Positions 8,077-15,864 of a stretch of DNA of 48,606 bases are shown here, one piece after another; positions within the stretch are counted from its first letter, which is position 1; the number at the start of each line of letters is the position of its first letter. This stretch comes from Trueperaceae bacterium. GTDB taxonomy: Bacteria > Deinococcota > Deinococci > Deinococcales > Trueperaceae. The DNA lies in contig DASVDQ010000108.1 in NCBI GenBank assembly GCA_036381035.1, forward strand, positions 1-48,606, in the 5' to 3' direction. The translations under genes were made by a program, and so were the position numbers. The notes under the pieces were generated by a model. It did no database searches and was not told where the DNA came from. It worked only from the letters and a program-made list of their open reading frames with translations.

Positions 8077-8682
8077 ATGGTCTCGATCTGGCGGGCGCTC
8101 GTGGTCGCAGGAAGCCTTCTCGTGGTCTCGTCCACGACCGGAGGAGGGAGCCGGCTCGAGGTGGCCGGTCGCGTGGACCATGGTCGCTACCCGCCCTCGG
8201 GCGACCTCGTCGTCCCCGTCTCCATCCGAGACGGGGCTGGCGTCAGCACGTGTCTTGGGCAGTGCGCCGAGACGCGGGCCTCGCCGCTTGGCGCCAGCGC
8301 GGACGAGCCGCCGGCGGGCGATGACGCGGACGAGCCGCCGGCGGGCGACGACGCGCCCGCGGCGGAGGGCGTGAGCGAGGAGGACATGGCTGCCCTCGTG
8401 GCCGAGGGCGAGACGCTCTACCTGAGCAGGGCGCGTCCCACCCCATGTGCCGAGTGTCACGGCGAGCAGGGCGAGGGCACGCGAGCGCCCACCCTCATCG
8501 GCAGCAGGATCGTCGGGGACGGTGAGCGCTTCGTGCGCCGCCTGCTGTTCGGAGGGCAGCTCATGCCTGCCTTCGCAACTTTGACCGACAGGGAGATAGC
8601 GGCCGTGACGACCTACGTGCGCAACTCATGGGGGAACGAGTTCGGTCCTGTGACGGAGGAGGAGGTGAGTCGCCTGCGCTAG
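8077..8682 (+). CDS. exported mono-haem cytochrome c, probable electron acceptor of the PQQ dehydrogenase
   Basis: 201 residues. A hydrophobic N-terminus (residues 4-18) looks like a signal or membrane anchor. A haem-attachment motif CAECH is at 124-128. The probable axial methionine is in GGQLMPAF (Met163), with a C-terminal helix, which together form a class I cytochrome c domain. Residues 25-95 form an unusual extra segment with C59 and C63 and two copies of ADEPPAGDD. The gene is 55 bp upstream of a quinoprotein dehydrogenase, so it is probably its periplasmic electron acceptor, as XoxG/MxaG is in methylotrophs. GTGAGGACGAG precedes the ATG. Confidence 0.85.
   Translation: MVSIWRALVVAGSLLVVSSTTGGGSRLEVAGRVDHGRYPPSGDLVVPVSIRDGAGVSTCLGQCAETRASPLGASADEPPAGDDADEPPAGDDAPAAEGVSEEDMAALVAEGETLYLSRARPTPCAECHGEQGEGTRAPTLIGSRIVGDGERFVRRLLFGGQLMPAFATLTDREIAAVTTYVRNSWGNEFGPVTEEEVSRLR
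8299..8352 (+). repeat. two tandem 27-bp units in the cytochrome linker
   Basis: 8299-8325 and 8326-8352 are identical except for one silent base (GAT/GAC). Each encodes ADEPPAGDD. The repeat is in frame and extends the acidic Pro-rich linker between the N-terminal segment and the haem domain. Confidence 0.85.
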
Positions 8683-8737
8683 TCCGCTCGCATCTCCAAC
8701 GCAAAGCAGTTCGGGCCTTCACAGGAGGTCGACCGAT

Positions 8738-10432
8738 ATGGTGCGGAACTGGCTACGCGCGATTCTTGCGGCGGCGTTGCTACTTGTATCCGTCGGTGTG
8801 GCGCAGAGCGCGGAGGAGCTCGAGAACCCGGACCCTGAGGACTGGCCGACCCTCGGCCGAACCCTCGACATGCAGCGGTACAGCCCGCTTGACCAGATCG
8901 ACGCGGACAACGTAGGGCAACTGAGGGTCGTGTGGACGCGCGACCTCGACGTTCGAGGTCGACAGCAGGCTGCGCCCGTCGTGTACGACGGCGTGATGTA
9001 CATCAACGGGATAGACAGCGAGGTGCTCGCGCTCGACGCCGCGACGGGCGAGCTGCTGTGGCGGTACGACGCGGCGCTCGACGAGAACTTCACCGGTTCG
9101 CCGCAGTTGCGGGGAAGCGTCGTCGTGTACGACGGGAAGGTGTTCTACGCGCGTCGCGACGCCTCCGTCGTGGCGCTCGATGCCGCAACGGGCGAGGAGC
9201 TGTGGCACTCGAGCGTGGGCAACGTGGCGTGGAACGAGCTGTTCTCGTCAGGACCGATATTCGCAGACGGGAAGATCATCGTCGGGCCGGCCGGAGCCGA
9301 TGCGGGCGGCAACCCCGGCAGGATCCTCGCCTTGAACCCTGAGGACGGTGAGATCCTGTGGACGTTCAACATCATCCCTGGACCCGAGGACGCGGAGGCG
9401 TACGCGACCTGGAACACGCCACCGGACCCCGAACGTGGGATAGGCGGCGGCTCGGCCTGGACCCCGGGAGCGTACGATCCGGTCACCAGGACGGTCATCT
9501 ACGGCACCGGACAGCCGAACCCGTGGGACCGCATCGATGAGCGCCGAGGGCAGGACGAAGGCGCTCCGTCGGCGGACCTCTACACCGCGAGCTGGGTGGC
9601 CCTAGACGTCGACACCGGGGAGCTCAAGTGGTACCACCAGGTGATCCCCGGCGATGAGTGGGACGGCGACATGCATCCGACGCCGGTGATCGCCGACGTC
9701 GAGATCGGCGGCGAGCCACGCAGGGTCGCGATCCTGGCCACGACCACTGGGTACGTGGTCATCCTGGACGTCGCCACGGGCGAGTACATCGACTCCATCC
9801 AGTACCACGAGGACCCGCAGCTGCACTTGGGCTACGAGGAGGATGGCACGCCCATAATCAACGACGACCTCCGCATCACGGAGGACGGCGGGACCGTCTC
9901 GATCTGCGGCCGCAGGTCGACGACGTACAACAGCGCTGCGTACAGCCCACAGACCGGCCTGTACTACCGAGCGCACACGAACGACTGCTACAACTACACC
10001 CTGTACACACTCCCCGACGATTGGGAGCGTGGTCAGTCGGCGACGAACTTCGAGCTCCAGTTCCTGCCCGACACGTTCGACGCGCTCAGCGCACTCACCG
10101 CTTTCGACCCCAGGACCGGCGAGATCGTCTGGCAGTACGAGCACGGCTACCGGCATTGGGGAGGCGGCGCGCTCGCCACGGCAGGCGGTCTCGTCTTCAG
10201 CGCCTTCCCGGACCGCACCTTCCGCGCGTTCGACGCCGCCACGGGAGAGGTCCTGTGGGAGCAGGTCCTCCACGCGGGGATGGAGAGCGACCCCATCACC
10301 TACGCGGTCGATGGCGTCCAGTACGTGGCCCAGATCGCGGGTACCTCCGGAACGCAACCCCATCAGGAGGGTCTGCCGGACACGATCACGGGCTCTTCGG
10401 TCGTGTGGGTGTTCGCGTTGCCGCCGGAGTAG
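8738..10432 (+). CDS. PQQ-dependent alcohol dehydrogenase, lanthanide-type Asp-x-Asp
   Basis: Periplasmic quinoprotein, 564 residues, with a signal peptide ending near AQSA (residue 25). An eight-bladed propeller is indicated by repeated blade ends such as LDAATGELLW, LNPEDGEILW and FDPRTGEIVW. The catalytic aspartate is D309 in GDEWDGD, and D311 two residues on is the extra acid found in lanthanide-dependent XoxF/ExaF enzymes. Compared from memory with MxaF/XoxF, the metal ligand Glu appears to be D188 and the Asn of GTGNP is Q259. No adjacent Cys-Cys pair exists (only C390 and C417). AGGAGG lies 10 nt before the ATG. Substrate is unknown; methanol, ethanol and other alcohols are all possible. 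No PQQ synthesis genes are in the window. Confidence 0.93.
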   Translation: MVRNWLRAILAAALLLVSVGVAQSAEELENPDPEDWPTLGRTLDMQRYSPLDQIDADNVGQLRVVWTRDLDVRGRQQAAPVVYDGVMYINGIDSEVLALDAATGELLWRYDAALDENFTGSPQLRGSVVVYDGKVFYARRDASVVALDAATGEELWHSSVGNVAWNELFSSGPIFADGKIIVGPAGADAGGNPGRILALNPEDGEILWTFNIIPGPEDAEAYATWNTPPDPERGIGGGSAWTPGAYDPVTRTVIYGTGQPNPWDRIDERRGQDEGAPSADLYTASWVALDVDTGELKWYHQVIPGDEWDGDMHPTPVIADVEIGGEPRRVAILATTTGYVVILDVATGEYIDSIQYHEDPQLHLGYEEDGTPIINDDLRITEDGGTVSICGRRSTTYNSAAYSPQTGLYYRAHTNDCYNYTLYTLPDDWERGQSATNFELQFLPDTFDALSALTAFDPRTGEIVWQYEHGYRHWGGGALATAGGLVFSAFPDRTFRAFDAATGEVLWEQVLHAGMESDPITYAVDGVQYVAQIAGTSGTQPHQEGLPDTITGSSVVWVFALPPE

Positions 10433-10493
10433 CCGCGCGGAGGCCGACCCGACGCAGGTCGCGCGCACCCGGTTCCGCTCGCGAGAGGCTCGA

Positions 10494-10524
10494 AGGTGGA
10501 GATGCGCGCCAGGCATCTCCACCT
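10494..10524 (+). terminator. 12-bp hairpin after the PQQ dehydrogenase gene
   Basis: Perfect inverted repeat, AGGTGGAGATGC (10494-10505) and GCATCTCCACCT (10513-10524), loop 7 nt. No T-run follows, so it may protect or attenuate the message rather than end it. It lies in the 200-bp gap before the binding-protein fusion, so it could lower expression of that gene relative to the enzyme. Confidence 0.5.
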
Positions 10525-10632
10525 GCCTCACGGTCGCGGAGCGGGTCGAACCGTCCTGGGCCCGTGGCCCGTAGTTCCGGCCTGGTTCGACATCGGTCCA
10601 GCGACCGGGAGGCAAGGAGCGCGGAGGAGAAG

Positions 10633-12705
10633 ATGCTCGACCGCCGCCGCAGCGACGAGGGGCAGGTGAGGTCTCACTCCCTCCCCACCGTGGTGGTCGC
10701 CCTGCTCACGGCGTCGCTGCTGGGCACCGCCCCCGCGCCCGGAGGCTGGGAGATGCGCGCCTGCGCTCATCCCAACGACTGGCCCTTCTCGAGCGTGGAG
10801 CGTCAGGGCTTCGAGAACCGGATCGCGGCCGTGCTGGCGGAGGAGCTCGGCGCGCGGCTCGAGCTCGTGTGGACGCCCACTGACTTCGAGACCCCGCAGA
10901 CCCACCTCTGGACGGGCGCGTGCGACCTCATCCTGGGGATAGGGGGCGGCGGTGAGGACCTGCTCCACACGCTGCCCTACTACCGGGCCCCGTTCACGTT
11001 CGTGTACCGCGTCGACAGCAGCCTCGACATCACGTCGTTGGACGACCTGGTCGGAAGCGACCTGAGGATCGCGACCTACCCGGACAGCATCGTGGACCGA
11101 GTCCTGGGGGGCTATGGCCTGCGTGACCGCACCGTCTACTTCCCACCCGTGGAGATGGGCAACCGGCTGGACTTCGACACGCCCATCCTGGAAGCGGTCC
11201 TGGGTGGCGAGGTCGACGTCGGGATCGTGTACGGACCAGTGGCCGGCTACTACGCGGCCCATGAGACCGACGCACTGCGCGTGGTGGCGGTGTCGCCGGA
11301 GCTCGCCCCGCCCATGTCCCCGATGTTCCGAGAGGCGGTCATCGGCGTGAGGCCCGGTGACACGGCGTTCCGTGACCGGTTGAACAGGGCGCTGGCTGCT
11401 CGGTGGGAGGACATCCAAAGGGTACTGGACGAGTACGGCGTGCCGACCCTCGCGCTGCCCGCGCCGGCCGCGCTCGGGTCTCCGGCCGAGGACGTCCTCC
11501 GTGTCGGCGTCGTCTTGCCGCTCCCCACCGGAGCTGGTGAAGCGACCGACGTCATCGCCAACGCCGCTCGGATCGGCGCCCAGGTCGCGGAAGACCTCCT
11601 CGGCCGGGAAGCCGCGGAGCTCGGCTTCCAGCTGCAGGTCCTCATGGCCAGCGCTCCTGACGCGGACGCGTCGCGTCGCTCCGCGGAGCGGCTCGTAATG
11701 ACCGATGACGTCGTCGCCCTGGTGGGTGGGGTCACGGACCAGTCGAGCGACGCCATCCGCGAGGTCGCGGAAGTCCGCGACGTGCTCTTCTTCAACGTGG
11801 GCTCGGCCGACCAGGACCTACGCGACGCCATGTGTTCTCCCAACACGTTCCACGTCGAGGCCAGCGAAAGCATGTACGTGGACGCGATCCTCGGGTGGTT
11901 CGGCGGGTCCCGGGCGAGGCGCTGGGTCCTCGTACACGAGACCACGCCTCGAGCGACCTACCTAGCCGAGCGCATCGAGCGTGGCCTGGGGAGCTTGGGC
12001 GCGGACCAGGGGATCGCCAGGGTCTCCGTCGATCCCGGAAGCATGGTCTTCACCGAGGCAGCGGAAGCCATCGATGCCGCGTCCGCGGACCTCGTCGTGC
12101 TCCTGTTGCCCCCGAACCTGCAGGAGGCGTTCCTGGCCCAGTTCCGACGCCGGAGCGGCGTGGCCGTCACCGGGCTCCCTCACCCGATCATGCAGTCGCG
12201 GTCCTACCTGCAGCGGCTCCGTCAGGTGACGGACGACGTCGGAGCCGACGTCCGCATCGCCCTGTGGGACACCGCCTTGCGGGAGCACGGCGCCGAGGCG
12301 CTCAACGAAGCGTTCGTCGGCCGGTCGGGCGAGACGATGGACCCCACGGGCTGGTCGACGTTCGCGGCGCTGAAGGTCCTCGTGGAGTCCGTCCATGCGA
12401 CCGGCTCGGATCGAGCCGAGGACCTCCGCACGTACCTCGAGAGCGACGCAGCACGGTTCGACGTGTACAAGGGCGTGCCCTTGTCCTTCCGCGCCTGGGA
12501 CCATCAGCTGCGGCAGCCCCTCTACGCGGTCCGGCACAACGCGGCGGTCGAGTGGGGCCGCCCTGTGAGCGACAGGATCGCGTTCGCGGAGGTGGTGGGA
12601 GTCATTCCCGACCTGCGTGGGCTCGGAGAAGCGGGCGTTGACGACGTCCTGGACGCGCTAGGGAGCTCGAGGGAAGAGTCCGCCTGCGACTTGCCTGCCC
12701 ATTGA
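10633..12705 (+). CDS. fusion of XoxJ/MxaJ-like and LivK-like periplasmic binding proteins
   Basis: 690 residues in one uninterrupted frame. After a basic N-terminus and a hydrophobic export segment (about residues 17-34), residues 38-275 match the XoxJ/MxaJ family: MRACAHPNDWPFS, GFENRIAAVLAEELG, CDLILGI and LPYYRAPFTFVYR. Residues 287-690 form a second domain of the type I (LivK) fold, starting LRVGVVLPLPTGAGEA and including GGVTDQSSDA and FFNVGSAD. Both kinds of protein are known separately beside PQQ dehydrogenases; here they are one polypeptide. XoxJ is thought to help mature or activate the dehydrogenase. The start is the ATG at 10633 after GGAGGAGA. No permease gene adjoins it. Confidence 0.85.
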   Translation: MLDRRRSDEGQVRSHSLPTVVVALLTASLLGTAPAPGGWEMRACAHPNDWPFSSVERQGFENRIAAVLAEELGARLELVWTPTDFETPQTHLWTGACDLILGIGGGGEDLLHTLPYYRAPFTFVYRVDSSLDITSLDDLVGSDLRIATYPDSIVDRVLGGYGLRDRTVYFPPVEMGNRLDFDTPILEAVLGGEVDVGIVYGPVAGYYAAHETDALRVVAVSPELAPPMSPMFREAVIGVRPGDTAFRDRLNRALAARWEDIQRVLDEYGVPTLALPAPAALGSPAEDVLRVGVVLPLPTGAGEATDVIANAARIGAQVAEDLLGREAAELGFQLQVLMASAPDADASRRSAERLVMTDDVVALVGGVTDQSSDAIREVAEVRDVLFFNVGSADQDLRDAMCSPNTFHVEASESMYVDAILGWFGGSRARRWVLVHETTPRATYLAERIERGLGSLGADQGIARVSVDPGSMVFTEAAEAIDAASADLVVLLLPPNLQEAFLAQFRRRSGVAVTGLPHPIMQSRSYLQRLRQVTDDVGADVRIALWDTALREHGAEALNEAFVGRSGETMDPTGWSTFAALKVLVESVHATGSDRAEDLRTYLESDAARFDVYKGVPLSFRAWDHQLRQPLYAVRHNAAVEWGRPVSDRIAFAEVVGVIPDLRGLGEAGVDDVLDALGSSREESACDLPAH

Positions 12706-12833
12706 CCGTCGTTGCGCCTGCGTGAGGCCGCTGGCGCCGTTCCTCTTCTCTCACGCGTCGGCGCGGCCCGAGTCGGTCGCCGGCCGGGCCGATGCTCGCC
12801 CCGCGCGTTCCCATCCGCCTGGGCGCCGCCGCT

Positions 12834-12839
12834 TATAGT
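12834..12839 (+). promoter_or_regulatory. leaderless -10 box of the methyltransferase gene
   Basis: TATAGT ends 6 nt before the GTG at 12846, so transcription would begin at the start codon. This also decides against an upstream in-frame ATG at 12792. Confidence 0.6.
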
Positions 12840-12845
12840 CCCCGC

Positions 12846-13637
12846 GTGAAGGGGAGAGGCTCGAGCTGGGACGCGGTCGCGGGCTGGTACGACGCCACGG
12901 TCGGCGTGCGCGGCAGCCCTTACCACCGCAGGGCGGCCGTCCCCACGGTCCTGCGCCTCGCCGAGCTGCGGCCCGGCGAGCGCGTCATCGACGTCGGCTG
13001 CGGCACCGGCGTGCTGGCCTTCCACGTGCTCAAGGCCGGCTGCGAGTACCTCGGCGTCGACGCCAGCGCCGCGATGGTGCGCCTGGCGCGCAGGCGCCGC
13101 GGCGAGGAGGGCCGCTTCGAGCAGGGCGACGCACGCGACCTCGCCGGCACGACCTCGGCGCGGCCCGGCTCCTTCGACGTGGCCGTCTTCCTGCTCAGCG
13201 TCCAGGACATGGACCCGCTCGAGGAGGTGTTCGCCTCGACGGCGGAGGTGCTGCGGGAGGGCGGACGCGTCGTGCTCTTCATGGTGCACCCGGCGTTCCG
13301 TCCGCCGCGCGGCAGCGGCTGGGGCTACGACCCCAAGCGCAAGCTCACGTACCGCCGCGTCGAGCGCTACCTCACGCCCGCCGCCGTGCCCATGAAGGAG
13401 TACGCCGAGGTGCGCCGCGGCGCGCCCCGCGGCGCCACGATCAGCTTCCACAGGCCGCTGCAGGACTACGTGAACGCGCTGGCCGGCGCCGGCCTGTGGG
13501 TCGACGCCATGGCGGAGCTGCCCGACCCCGTGAAGGACGAGGCGGGGCGCTCGAACCCGGAGGTGCCGCTGTTCCTCGCCCTGAGGGCCAGGTCGGTCGG
13601 TGACGGACGCGGTCGGCTTCCGGGGGAGGGCGGATAG
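12846..13637 (+). CDS. class I SAM-dependent methyltransferase
   Basis: 263 residues with the methyltransferase fold. Motif I VIDVGCGTGVLAF binds S-adenosylmethionine. GVDASAAMV is the acidic-loop motif II, and FDVAVFLLSVQDMDPLEEV covers motifs III-IV. The region after about residue 150 carries a substrate lid with several Arg/Tyr residues. The GTG start is chosen because TATAGT lies exactly 6 nt before it, giving a leaderless message. The substrate is not evident; the ubiquinone/menaquinone UbiE-like subgroup is the nearest match by eye. The next gene has its own promoter. Confidence 0.88.
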   Translation: MKGRGSSWDAVAGWYDATVGVRGSPYHRRAAVPTVLRLAELRPGERVIDVGCGTGVLAFHVLKAGCEYLGVDASAAMVRLARRRRGEEGRFEQGDARDLAGTTSARPGSFDVAVFLLSVQDMDPLEEVFASTAEVLREGGRVVLFMVHPAFRPPRGSGWGYDPKRKLTYRRVERYLTPAAVPMKEYAEVRRGAPRGATISFHRPLQDYVNALAGAGLWVDAMAELPDPVKDEAGRSNPEVPLFLALRARSVGDGRGRLPGEGG

Positions 13638-13640
13638 AAT
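13635..13640 (+). promoter_or_regulatory. leaderless -10 box of the Asp-box gene
   Basis: TAGAAT followed by 6 nt (CCCTCC) and the GTG at 13647. It overlaps the stop codon of the preceding methyltransferase gene, so the two genes are probably separate units. Confidence 0.6.
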
Positions 13641-13646
13641 CCCTCC

Positions 13647-14792
13647 GTGCCCATACGCTTGGGGGGATTGCCGGGCGTGGAGATCGTCCACTACGGCGGC
13701 CCGGGAGTGCTCGTGTGGAGCCGCGCGAACGTCGTCACGGTCGACCGTGAGGGCGAGCGGCGGCGCTTCGCGCTGCCGAACCCGGGCTGGCGTGCGCTGG
13801 CCTCGCTGAGCCGGCTCGCGCGCCGGGCCGCGCGCCTGGACAAGTGCAACGTCGTCCCCGTGTTCGAGGACGGCACGATGGCGGCGCTCGTCGCCGTGCG
13901 GCTGGGGCACGTCTACCGCATCGACCTGGCCAGCGGCGAGGTGAGGCGGACGCTGACCCTCCGGAACTGCCGCAACGTCCTGCACCAGTCGATCTGCACG
14001 ACCCCGCGCGGCTACCTCTACTTCGGCGAGTACGGCACCAACCCAGAGTACCGCCCCGTGCCCGTCTACCGCAGCCGCGACGGCGGCAGGAGCTGGGAGG
14101 TGGCGCACATCTTCCCCGCCCGGTCGGTGAGGCACGTGCACGGCTGCTTCTGGGACCCTTACGGTCGGCGCCTGTGGGTGGCGACGGGCGACGGCGTGAA
14201 CGAGGCCAACCTGGTGTCGGCCGACGAGGAGTTCGAGGACGTCCGCTTCTACGGCGACGGCAGCCAGGACTACCGCACGATCTTCCCGATGTTCCTCGAG
14301 GACGCCGTCGTGTGGGGCATGGACACCGACCTGGCGACGCCGTACCTGTGCCGCCTCGACCGGGCCAGCGGCGCCCTCGAGAAGCTGCGTAGGTTCCCCG
14401 GACCCGTCTGGTACGGCAAGGAGCTCCTGGACGGCTGGCGCGTCCTGGCCACCGCGACCGAGGCGAGGGCCGGGACCTCGGACGAGCGTGCGCACCTCTA
14501 CGTCTCGCGCGACGCCCTGGAGTGGCGCGAGGTGTTCGTGGCCGACCACGACGGCCTGCCGAAGAGGCTGTTCAAGTCGGGCGTGATCTCGTTCGCCGAC
14601 GGCCCCCAGACGAGCGAGGAGTTCTACCTCTCGGCCGAGGCGCTGCGCGGCATGGACGGCTGCAGCTTCCGCTGCGAGCTCACGGCGGTGACGCGGGAGG
14701 GTCGCCACGCGCCGGTCGGGCGCCTGTCCACGGTGCACGTGCGGGGTCCGCAGGGCTCGACCGCCCGCCGGAGCAGGCCGAGCGACGGCTGA
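13647..14792 (+). CDS. Asp-box (BNR) beta-propeller protein of unknown function
   Basis: 381 residues. A clear Asp-box SRDGGRSW (residues about 145-152) and a second degenerate one (VSRDALEW) mark a sialidase-like propeller. Blade-like repeats such as GHVYRIDLASGEVRR and YLCRLDRASGALEK are spread along the chain. There is no signal peptide, so the protein is probably cytoplasmic, unlike secreted sialidases. Catalytic arginine-triad residues of sialidases were not recognised, so enzymatic activity should not be assumed. Starts at GTG with a leaderless promoter. Confidence 0.75.
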   Translation: MPIRLGGLPGVEIVHYGGPGVLVWSRANVVTVDREGERRRFALPNPGWRALASLSRLARRAARLDKCNVVPVFEDGTMAALVAVRLGHVYRIDLASGEVRRTLTLRNCRNVLHQSICTTPRGYLYFGEYGTNPEYRPVPVYRSRDGGRSWEVAHIFPARSVRHVHGCFWDPYGRRLWVATGDGVNEANLVSADEEFEDVRFYGDGSQDYRTIFPMFLEDAVVWGMDTDLATPYLCRLDRASGALEKLRRFPGPVWYGKELLDGWRVLATATEARAGTSDERAHLYVSRDALEWREVFVADHDGLPKRLFKSGVISFADGPQTSEEFYLSAEALRGMDGCSFRCELTAVTREGRHAPVGRLSTVHVRGPQGSTARRSRPSDG

Positions 14793-14905
14793 CGGCAGAC
14801 CCTGGCCGCCCGCGGCGGCGGGCCGAGCAGGTGCCGATCCCAGGCCCTGCCCGCCGTGGCAGGCCAAGCGGCTCCCGACGCCGGTCGCGGCGGACCGGCC
14901 CGCCG

Positions 14906-14934
14906 CTGACAAAGGGCCCGGCATGCCCTAACAT
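14906..14934 (+). promoter_or_regulatory. leaderless promoter of the exported protein gene
   Basis: CTGACA (14906-14911), a 17-nt spacer and TAACAT (14929-14934), which ends exactly 6 nt before ATG 14941. Both boxes are good, making this the clearest full leaderless promoter in the window. Confidence 0.65.
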
Positions 14935-14940
14935 TCCGCC

Positions 14941-15864
14941 ATGACCGACCTGCTGCGCCGTCCGGCGCGCGCGATGGCGGCGGTCGGCCTACTCCTCTGC
15001 TACCTCACAGCCACCGCCCAGGAGAGCCCGGCGATACCCGCCGGCACGCTGCGGGTGCTCGACTGCGGCGTGGCGGAGAGCCTGCCCGTACCGCCCGCGG
15101 AGGCGCGGGAGGGCGGGTTCGCCTTCCTGTTCGAGTCGCTGGGCGGCACCGCCGTGGACGGGCGCGCCTGCACCGTGTACAGGCTGCGCAACCTGCCCGG
15201 CAGCCCCCCGACGCCCGTGCGCTGGGTGGCCGGCTCCGAGGTGCTCGTCGACGTGGCGCGCCTGGCGCGCTGCTCCTCCGACGCCGAGTGCGCCTGGCTC
15301 GAGGTGGCGCGCTACTTCGACGGCGGCTACGTGGGCGGCGACACCGAGATAGGCTACGGCCTCAACGCCGACTCGTTCCGGCACACCAGCCCCGGCCTCG
15401 TGGCCCTCAGCTTCCCCGACGTGGGAGCCGCGGCCAGCAGCGTCGGCACCGAGCTGGTGGGCACGGTCCTCGACTCGCGGGACCGGCCGGTGGTGCTCGA
15501 CCTCGTCGTGAAGTCGCGCCTCGTGCGCGACGAGGACGGGCTGGTCCTCGTCTACGAGGCGACGGCCGACGACCCGTCGCAGCTCGACGGGAGCCGCTTC
15601 GTGCTGGCCTGGGAGGCGTTCGACCTGATGCCGGGCCTCGCCGACGGGGAGCAGAGCGGCGTGGGCGAGGGCCCGTTCCGCGCCCTCACCAGCGGTGGCG
15701 TGGTGCCCGTCACGCACGCGGAGCCCGGCGCGGTGAGCGTGAGGGTGCCGGCCGGCGCGGCGGTCTTCCGCGACCGCCTCGCTCTCGCCGTCCGCGAGCC
15801 GGGCGTGGACGGCGAGGTCCTACTCACCGTGGTGCTGCCGGCCTTCCTGCCGGGGAGACGATGA
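14941..15864 (+). CDS. exported protein of unknown function
   Basis: 307 residues. An N-terminal signal peptide (hydrophobic residues 12-26, cleavage probably after TATA) is followed by a soluble, beta-rich acidic domain. Cysteines occur in spaced pairs (C42/C57-like positions and CSSDAEC), which could form disulfides outside the membrane. I recognise no family. The stop overlaps the next gene start (ATGA), so it is translated together with a membrane protein and may act with it in the envelope. Confidence 0.75.
   Translation: MTDLLRRPARAMAAVGLLLCYLTATAQESPAIPAGTLRVLDCGVAESLPVPPAEAREGGFAFLFESLGGTAVDGRACTVYRLRNLPGSPPTPVRWVAGSEVLVDVARLARCSSDAECAWLEVARYFDGGYVGGDTEIGYGLNADSFRHTSPGLVALSFPDVGAAASSVGTELVGTVLDSRDRPVVLDLVVKSRLVRDEDGLVLVYEATADDPSQLDGSRFVLAWEAFDLMPGLADGEQSGVGEGPFRALTSGGVVPVTHAEPGAVSVRVPAGAAVFRDRLALAVREPGVDGEVLLTVVLPAFLPGRR

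Noticed and set aside
8299-8352. Start of a CRISPR-like repeat array
   Set aside because: Only two directly adjacent copies, in frame inside a gene, without spacers.
12522-14924. 800-codon minus-strand open frame
   Set aside because: It runs antisense to the methyltransferase and Asp-box genes, which have motifs and promoters. The predicted protein has no recognisable domain and a composition typical of antisense frames.
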